From CAIJXB01 sp964455905 (GTDB taxonomy: Bacteria; Chlamydiota; Chlamydiia; Chlamydiales; Rhabdochlamydiaceae): 10,209 bases of DNA. The stretch covers positions 1 to 10,209 of the forward strand of contig CAYVYN010000010.1 in assembly GCA_964455905.1 (NCBI GenBank). The letters run 5' to 3'. Made by a program: the position numbers and the translations under genes. The first letter of the stretch is position 1. Every line of letters begins with the position of its first letter. The notes below the pieces were generated by a model, which was given only the letters and a program-made list of their open reading frames with translations, searched no databases and was not told where the DNA came from. This document shows positions 4,879 to 10,209 of the stretch, piece after piece.

Positions 4879-6099
4879 ATGAAAAAATTTCTTGCCTGGA
4901 TTGCTCTAGTTCCCTTAATTTCTATCGCTTATACGAGCAGTGATTTATCAAATGCCACATTTCTTGTCCAGAAAGGAATAATAACTCAACAATCATCAGA
5001 TGCAGGGTATCGCCTTGATGATAAAATAACCCGAGCAGAAGTTATAGGTATAGCACTTAAAATCAGATGAACTACGCTTCCTGATGATTATCAGTGCAGG
5101 AAATATTTTTCTGATACTATAAAACAAGATTGGGTCTGTCGTGCTATTGAACTAGCTAGCGATGGTGACCTTATTTCTCGTAGCAATGCGAAGGCGAGAC
5201 CACAAGACTCTATAACTCGAGCAGAAGCGTTTGCTATACTATTTAAGGCATCGGATTTGACCCCCTTTAAAGAATATGACACTTTCTCATCAATGGATGT
5301 TGATGCTTCTCAATGGCAAAAGGACCTTTTTGTAAAAATTAGAAACACCGATATTGAAGTGCCTGGTACACAGTATCTTTCTTCGGGTACACCTTCATCT
5401 CCGTATAAGTTTTTTCCTAATCGACTTGCTACTCGTTCTGAAATATTTGATTTTGGAAGTAGATTATTGGGTTGAGTTACACCGAGCAATCAGGTTCCAA
5501 CTAGTACAAAAACAATAACAGTTGTAGATTGAGATACTATCCACTATGGTGACTTAAAGATTCGGATGATCGGTTTAGATGCACCAGAATCAAACACATC
5601 TCGTTATGGCTATGTAGAGTGTTTTGGTCCAGAAGCTTCAGCTCACTTAAAAACACTTTTACAAAATGCGACTGATGTAACTATTGAAAAAGATGCTACT
5701 CAGGGTGAAACCGATAAATATGGACGGACTCTTGCTTACATATTTTATAATGGAGTCAACATTAACACTAAAATGATTTTAGATGGCTATGCATTCGAAT
5801 ATACTTACGATAATGCATATAGGTACCAAAGTGATAATAAAAATGCTGAGCAGGTGGCAAAGAATGCTGGTATTGGTCTTTGGTCAACCTCGACTTGTTC
5901 AGGAGATAGGAAGAAGGGCACAACTGCTGGTACTACTACTGTCACACCAACCTCAAATGCTTCATATACCTGTGGTACAAAAACCTATTGCTCAGAAATG
6001 ACTACTTGTGAAGAAGCGAAGTACTATCTCAATAGTTGTGGTCTTTCTCGTCTAGATGGAGACAAAGATGGTACACCCTGCGAGTCTGTTTGCGGATAA
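4879..6099 (+). CDS. Secreted SLH-SNase-Excalibur nuclease
   Basis: This is a 406-aa extracellular nuclease built of three modules. A signal peptide (MKKFLAWIALVPLISIAYT) is followed by SLH-like repeats at about 22-198 (RAEVIGIALKIRG, WVCRAIELASDGDLI, RAEAFAILF). A Thr/Ser linker leads to a staphylococcal-nuclease domain at about 212-340 with VVDGDTI, R229, D234, E237 (IRMIGLDAPES) and R283 (DKYGR); these match the catalytic Arg/Glu/Arg and the calcium-site aspartates. A second Thr/Ser-rich linker precedes a C-terminal Excalibur domain (363-406, YCSEMTTCEEAKYYL then LDGDKDGTPCE), a calcium-binding module often paired with SNase. Glycines 64, 199 and 218 are TGA; Gly218 is the invariant G of the DGDT motif, the clearest single proof of code 25 in this window. 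I took the ATG at 4879, not the upstream TTG, because it starts the signal peptide. It probably degrades DNA or RNA at the cell surface. Confidence 0.94.
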
Positions 6100-6149
6100 C
6101 TAGAAACAAAATTCTACACAGGAAAAATTCATTAACTCAATCTATATCT

Positions 6150-6848
6150 ATGAAAAAAATAATAACAAAATTTTGCACATGGTTATTTAGAGAAAAATTA
6201 CAACTACAAAATCATTGGTGGCACAGACTAATAAAAGTAATATTTTTGGTAATATTTTTCATAACATCAATTGGGGCATATATTGGCATAATGATTGAGT
6301 CAGACCGCTTGTTTCTCAATAAACACAATATTACAGTGAATAATTCTATTATTGAATTTACAGAAAAATATGAGTGACCAGATAACATAAATACAATACC
6401 AAAGTTTTTTGAGCAAAAAGGTAAATTTGGAGTTTGGATTGAGGATAAATTGGATTATGTTTCTTTGTATTCTTTATGAGAATCTATTTGTCTTAAATCA
6501 GTAGAAAAAAACATAGATATTATAGTAGATCGTTTATATCAAGATTATCAATCTAGACTAAACTACTGAGAGAAAGGTATAGGATATTTGGCATTTAATG
6601 ATTGAATCAAGAAAAATTTGGAAGATAACCCAAATAGAAAATGTTACTTCTATAACTTTTCAACATATGATCAAAACTTAGAGAATATTGAGAATTTATC
6701 TGAGAATATTATCAACTATAAACCGAATTTTCTTTTTTACCTAGAAATAACCATCGCAGTGTCATTAGTAGCGTTATTATCGTTTATATTATTTGCCCTA
6801 GTGTATTACCACTTGATTTTGTATATTGTTTACGGGAGCAAAAAATAG
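6150..6848 (+). CDS. Two-helix membrane protein of unknown function (232 aa)
   Basis: The protein has a basic, aromatic N-terminus (MKKIITKFCTWLFREKLQLQ), a first membrane helix at about 28-49, a soluble region of about 145 residues and a second helix at about 197-226 ending in GSKK. The helix positions suggest that both ends are cytoplasmic and the middle domain lies outside the membrane. Four TGA codons (residue 76 and three later) are read as Gly; the stop is TAG. It follows the nuclease gene by 50 bp in the same direction and may be cotranscribed with it. The middle region contains KFGVWIEDKLDYVSLYSLGE and an Asn-rich stretch before the second helix; no known domain is recognised. Being a downstream neighbour of a secreted nuclease, it could be an export or regulatory partner, but nothing in the sequence shows that. 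Confidence 0.82.
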
Positions 6849-6883
6849 ACTCTTATCCTCATCGCCAAGTCAGAATAAAGCTG

Positions 6884-6889
6884 TATAAT
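6884..6889 (+). promoter_or_regulatory. -10 element TATAAT upstream of the 421-aa gene
   Basis: A perfect TATAAT lies 27 nt before the ATG at 6917, in the 68-bp gap after the membrane-protein gene. No clear -35 is present at 15-18 bp. If used, it gives a leader of about 20 nt. Confidence 0.35.
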
Positions 6890-6916
6890 GAGGTGAATAT
6901 TACTATTTCAATTTAT

Positions 6917-8182
6917 ATGAAAAAAATAACTATTAGAGGTTATAAAAATCCTGAGTTAGCAAATTTTGTTGTTTATCTTAGGTCACTAGATAATATACAA
7001 GATTCCTGTGCACAAGAAATAGAAGAAGGAATATGAAAATTATACCCTGAAAGATACTGAGTATTACCCGATTCATACTGACCCCAGTATATGATTGGCT
7101 CAAGAAACAGAACTGCATTAGTACAATGATTTAAAAATTGACTCTTTCCGATATTTGTTATACAAGAAATGTATTGAGAAACGGATGAAGATATACATTC
7201 AACAACAAAAATACTTAAATATGAGGAATATTTAAAGAGTTTTGAAGGAAAATTTTGAGATGTTGAACAGTACATGAATCTTAAATTCGATACAGACGAT
7301 TGAGATAAAGAGTACAGACATTCTACTATTTATTACAGTGTTGATATAGAAAAGGTTAATTTTGTTATTCGAGAAGATTTGGCTTTTTGGTTATTTGACA
7401 GAACTAATTCACAATATGAAACCTATAAAAGCTCATACTATCAAATAAAAATATTGGTACAGATAATCTTTAGTGAATTAAATTCTTGAAATCCAAATTA
7501 TCTTATACTCGATCTTACTGAAATAATGATAGAACATACAGTATGAAACAAGAAAGTTTCTAATTTATGAACCGATTATTCAATTGATTTATTGAAAGCG
7601 ATATATTTATTACAGGAGATTTGAGCTCTTCAAATATTAAAAATTCATGAATTAGTCTTGGGACACTTTCAAAAATATGGTGAAAATGTTCATGATTTTG
7701 GTATATCAGTGAGAATTCATCCATTATTTTATGAGCTATTTCAGACAGATAATGATAAAAATGTTAACTTTGATTTTAAAAAATGTAAATTGCTATTTCA
7801 AGAGAAATTGGAACAAGAAGGATACACTATAGATAACCAGAATTCTACTGACTATGACCCATATGTAAGTCTTCAAGATAACGATAATAAATATTTTGAG
7901 ATAAGTAACTGATTATTTAAATATGGTGAGCTCTTTTTTGACCCAGCTAAAGATGGCTTATCTTTACTACAGAAGTTTATTGATGGTAAAAATGATCTAA
8001 AACAAGATGAAATAATAAACGAAATTTACGGATGAAATACAGATAATTGTTCTGATAATTTTAAACAACTAATTTCGAGACTAAATAGAAAATCTCTAAG
8101 TATATTTGGTTTTAAATTGTTAAGTCAAAGAAACGGGTATATCATTTTCTTACCAAAAAGTAACCTAAATACTCAAAAATAA
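6917..8182 (+). CDS. Unrecognised 421-aa soluble protein with a possible C-terminal winged helix
   Basis: With TGA as Gly this is one uninterrupted 421-aa ORF (ATG to TAA); under the standard code it shatters, and only an 84-residue piece near 7658-7912 is visible. There is no signal peptide or membrane helix, and the composition is acidic and rich in Asp, Asn, Tyr and Phe. Roughly residues 150-275 look alpha-helical (FVIREDLAFWLFDR, LLKAIYLLQEIGALQILKIH). The last 65 residues follow the order of an OmpR-type winged helix: LSLLQKFIDG, then EIINEIYGG, then DNFKQLISRLNRKSLSIFG, then a hairpin ending RNGYIIFLP. A transcription-regulatory role is therefore possible but unproven. About 14 of 28 glycines are TGA, the highest share in the window, so the gene looks long resident in a code-25 genome. 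An intrinsic terminator follows it. No family is recognised. Confidence 0.85.
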
Positions 8183-8245
8183 CTCCCCCAATACCAATAT
8201 TATAACTCATTTTGTACCCAGAAAATAACCTGGCATCAGTACGAT

Positions 8246-8284
8246 AAAGCTAATACCTCGCGAAGTGTATTAGCTTTTATTTTT
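8246..8284 (+). terminator. Intrinsic terminator after the 421-aa gene
   Basis: A perfect 11-bp stem (AAAGCTAATAC at 8246-8256 with GTATTAGCTTT at 8267-8277) and a 10-nt loop are followed by a T-rich tail (TATTTTT to 8284). It lies 64 nt after the TAA and ends the plus-strand surface block before the replication cassette. Confidence 0.85.
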
Positions 8285-8298
8285 ATCACCAAATTACT

Positions 8299-8529
8299 AT
8301 GTCAGATTACACGACCAGCGACTTATCGATCGCATCAGCTTTATTGTGCTCAAATTTCCAACTTATGAGTCTTCATAAGCAAGATGGAAAGGGGTATTTT
8401 CACTTCGACCATTCACCAGAATTAGACGAATTCGTGGAGGATTACTTTGCCAACCGTACTCTCGTCAACCCCCTTGCGTACTCCTGATCTACTAGGGCGC
8501 TCAAGAATTATCTCTATAACCAGAGATAG
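8299..8529 (+). CDS. DUF5659-like small protein (76 aa)
   Basis: A 76-aa protein beginning MSDYTTSDLSIASALLCSNF. The layout is that of DUF5659: an N-terminal YxTxDLxLAAxLLxxGF helix, a central beta segment (GKGYFHFDHSPELDEFV), and a C-terminal part after residue 50 ending STRALKNYLYNQR. TGA at 8485-8487 is read as Gly63, without which the conserved C-terminal helix would be lost; the TAG at 8527-8529 is the real stop. Small proteins of this type are often found in phage and plasmid replication neighbourhoods, which fits its position 2 bp before a second small ORF and just upstream of the primase-helicase. Its biochemical function is unknown. It starts 14 nt after the terminator tail, so its promoter must overlap that hairpin or lie in the T-rich tail. 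No Shine-Dalgarno is present. Confidence 0.75.
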
Positions 8530-8531
8530 CT

Positions 8532-8663
8532 ATGACCACAGAAGATATACAAGAATACCAGACTATCTATCAGAGAGTCTATGGTCAGGAGATTTCCTAC
8601 CAGGAGGCGTATGAACAGGCACACGCTTTGGTAACCTTCATCGAGTATTCCTGCAAACTCTAA
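8532..8663 (+). CDS. Small helical protein of the replication cassette (43 aa)
   Basis: This ORF (ATG to TAA, no TGA needed) begins 2 bp after the stop of the DUF5659-like gene and ends 18 bp before the primase-helicase. The product is MTTEDIQEYQTIYQRVYGQE, then ISYQEAYEQAHALVTFIEYSCKL: two predicted helices around the pattern YQxIYxxxYGxEISYxEAxExA. Short proteins with an I-S-x-x-E-A helix like this occur in many mobile elements; I infer the resemblance from memory and cannot confirm a family. Tight packing between two genes on the same strand supports its being real. The role is unknown. Confidence 0.65.
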   Translation: MTTEDIQEYQTIYQRVYGQEISYQEAYEQAHALVTFIEYSCKL

Positions 8664-8681
8664 TTCTAACTTATTAATATT

Positions 8682-10209
8682 ATGCAACCAATTACAATCA
8701 AAGATTATTTGAGTGAAAAACATATCAAATACCACGAACACGGAAAAGAACTCATCACTCATTGTCTCTTCAATGACTGTGACAAAGATTCCAAGGGCAA
8801 TGAAGCTCATCTCTATTTTAATGCCCAGACGGGGCAATATCAATGCAAGAAATGTCTCACAGAGGGCAATATGCTTACTCTAATGAAACAACTGGGCGAT
8901 AATCCAGGTGACTATGAGATAGCAGGTCATGAAAAAGTGACTTTTGAACCCAGAGCCACCGCAAAGAAAAATACCATTGAAGAAAAGGATGTCCTGAAGT
9001 ACCACAAATCACTTCCAAAAGAAATCAGAGAGTATCTGATAAAAAGGTGAATAAATGAAACAATCATCAATGAAAAGAAACTCGGGTATGGCACATTTCA
9101 TGGTCAGACCTGGATAACCATTCCCATCCGTGACAGGGATGGGGAAATACTCTTTTTCAAGCTCAGGCGGTCCCCAGAACGAGAGGAAGGTAACAAGTAT
9201 ATGTTTTACCCTTCTGGTAATGAAGCTCAGCTCTACGGTCAAAATTGCCTCATAGATAATGATGACTATGTTTTTATCTGCGAAGGAGAATTTGACCAGA
9301 TGATACTCGAGCGAGAATGACTCCCCGCCATCACATCCACGGGATGAGCTGGGACCTTCAAATCAGACTGGATTGAATTCCTCAAGGATATTAAAACCGT
9401 ATTTATAGCTTTTGATAATGATGAAGCTGGAGAACTCGGGGCAAATAAGCTCGCAAATACTCTTAATGCACGATTTCCATATATGGAGATAAAAATAGTG
9501 AAGCTTCCTCCTGAAAAAGGAAAGGATATATCAGAGTATTTTTTACACGGTGGGACAATCGATTGACTCGTGAGTACATATAGTGAGACGACCCTGGGAG
9601 TAAAAACAGATGATTTCTCTCCAATGGGTATCACAGATATTCAAAATGTACTCTCACTCACCATCAGAGAGGATAATATCAATAAAGTTGTTGTATTTCT
9701 GGCAATGCTCTCAGCGTTTACTGATGATTCTCAGATAAATATTCTTCTCAATGCTCCTTCTTCGAGCGGTAAATCCTATATACCACTTCAGATCGCTCAG
9801 CTTTTTCCAGAGGATGCAATCATGAAGCTTCAATATGTCTCTCAAAATGCTTTTTTTCATGAAAATGGAGAGTATGACAAAGAAAAAAATGAGACTCATA
9901 TTCGGCTCGATAGAAAAATTATCATCTTTATAGATCAGCCACGAACCGAACTCCTGGCGAGACTTCGCCCACTCCTCTCACATGATGAGAAGGTTATGGT
10001 GAGCAAAATCACTGACAAATCTGGTAAAGGCGGGAATAAGACAAAAAATGTCGTCATACATGGCTATCCGACAGCTATATTTTGTACTGCGAGTACGCAG
10101 ATGGATGAGCAAGAAGCGACGAGATTTCTCTTGATTTCACCAGAAACAACACAGAAGAAACTGCAAGCAACCATCGAAAACAAGATATGTTATGAATCAG
10201 ACAAAGATG
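8682..10209 (+). CDS. Primase-helicase (CHC2 zinc finger, TOPRIM, P-loop ATPase), 3' end beyond the window
   Basis: The 509 residues in the window show a bifunctional primase-helicase of the plasmid/phage type. Residues 27-58 form a CHC2-like zinc finger (C28, C33, C55, C58, with H27 or H43). Residues 196-260 are a TOPRIM domain with glutamate E201 in the FICEGEFD motif and D245/D247 in FDNDEAG. Residues 347-460 begin an ATPase domain with Walker A NAPSSSGKS (K364) and Walker B IIIFIDQP (D418). A CTAST segment (sensor-I position) and EQEATRF with a possible arginine finger follow. TGA is Gly at residues 123, 213, 222 and 295; Gly222 lies in the TGGAG of TOPRIM. Such proteins prime and unwind DNA during replication of plasmids, phages and integrated elements. 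Together with the two small genes upstream, this suggests the left part of a mobile replication module that continues past the right edge. The ATPase subclass cannot be settled without the C-terminus. Confidence 0.9.

Noticed and set aside
5566..6099. A separate 177-aa thermonuclease starting at MIGLDAPE
   Set aside because: It begins inside the SNase fold, missing the DGDT strand. The TGA before it is a glycine codon, and the real protein starts at 4879.
8514..8843. Minus-strand ORF of 109 codons, hydrophobic
   Set aside because: It is antisense to the small replication gene and the start of the primase-helicase, with no features of its own.

Overview
The window comes from a bacterium that reads UGA as glycine (genetic code 25), which points to Candidatus Gracilibacteria (BD1-5) or Absconditabacteria (SR1) in the Patescibacteria/CPR. 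With the standard code almost every gene here breaks at TGA. With TGA as Gly they fuse into full-length proteins, and TGA falls on family-invariant glycines: the DGDT motif of the staphylococcal-nuclease domain, the VGG of UmuC, and FPSPG and VFGV of UmuD. TAA and TAG remain the only stops. No rRNA, tRNA or CRISPR array was seen.

Left block, minus strand (1-4483). Two Zn-ribbon membrane proteins (247 and 158 aa) are followed by a secreted 500-aa protein with Cys-rich repeats and C-terminal SLH-like domains. Next come a small coiled-coil lipoprotein whose start overlaps the SLH stop (TAATG), and a secreted 54-aa YHYH-type Cys/His protein. Beyond these lies an SOS mutagenesis operon: a LexA/UmuD-like self-cleaving regulator, then a UmuC-type Y-family polymerase running off the left edge. 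A perfect 14-bp palindrome with a GAAC-N4-GTTC core sits between the umuD promoter and its start codon.

Middle, divergent region (4484-4878). It holds a possible 55-aa membrane ORF on the minus strand and promoter-like sequence.

Right block, plus strand (4879-10209). First is a 406-aa secreted nuclease with three modules (SLH-like repeats, SNase, Excalibur). Then come a two-helix membrane protein and an unrecognised 421-aa protein that ends in a possible winged helix, closed by a strong intrinsic terminator. After it lies a replication-type cassette: a DUF5659-like small protein, a 43-aa protein, and a primase-helicase (CHC2 zinc finger, TOPRIM, P-loop ATPase) that runs off the right edge.

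The window mixes a cell-surface set (anchored nuclease, SLH/Cys-rich protein, lipoprotein, YHYH protein, Zn-ribbon membrane proteins) with a mutagenic-repair operon and a plasmid- or phage-like replication module, as expected of an accessory region. Two general signals stand out. No start has a recognisable Shine-Dalgarno, while several have a -10-like hexamer 5-6 nt before ATG, suggesting leaderless mRNAs. The share of glycine encoded by UGA also differs strongly between genes, from about 10% to about 50% by hand count.
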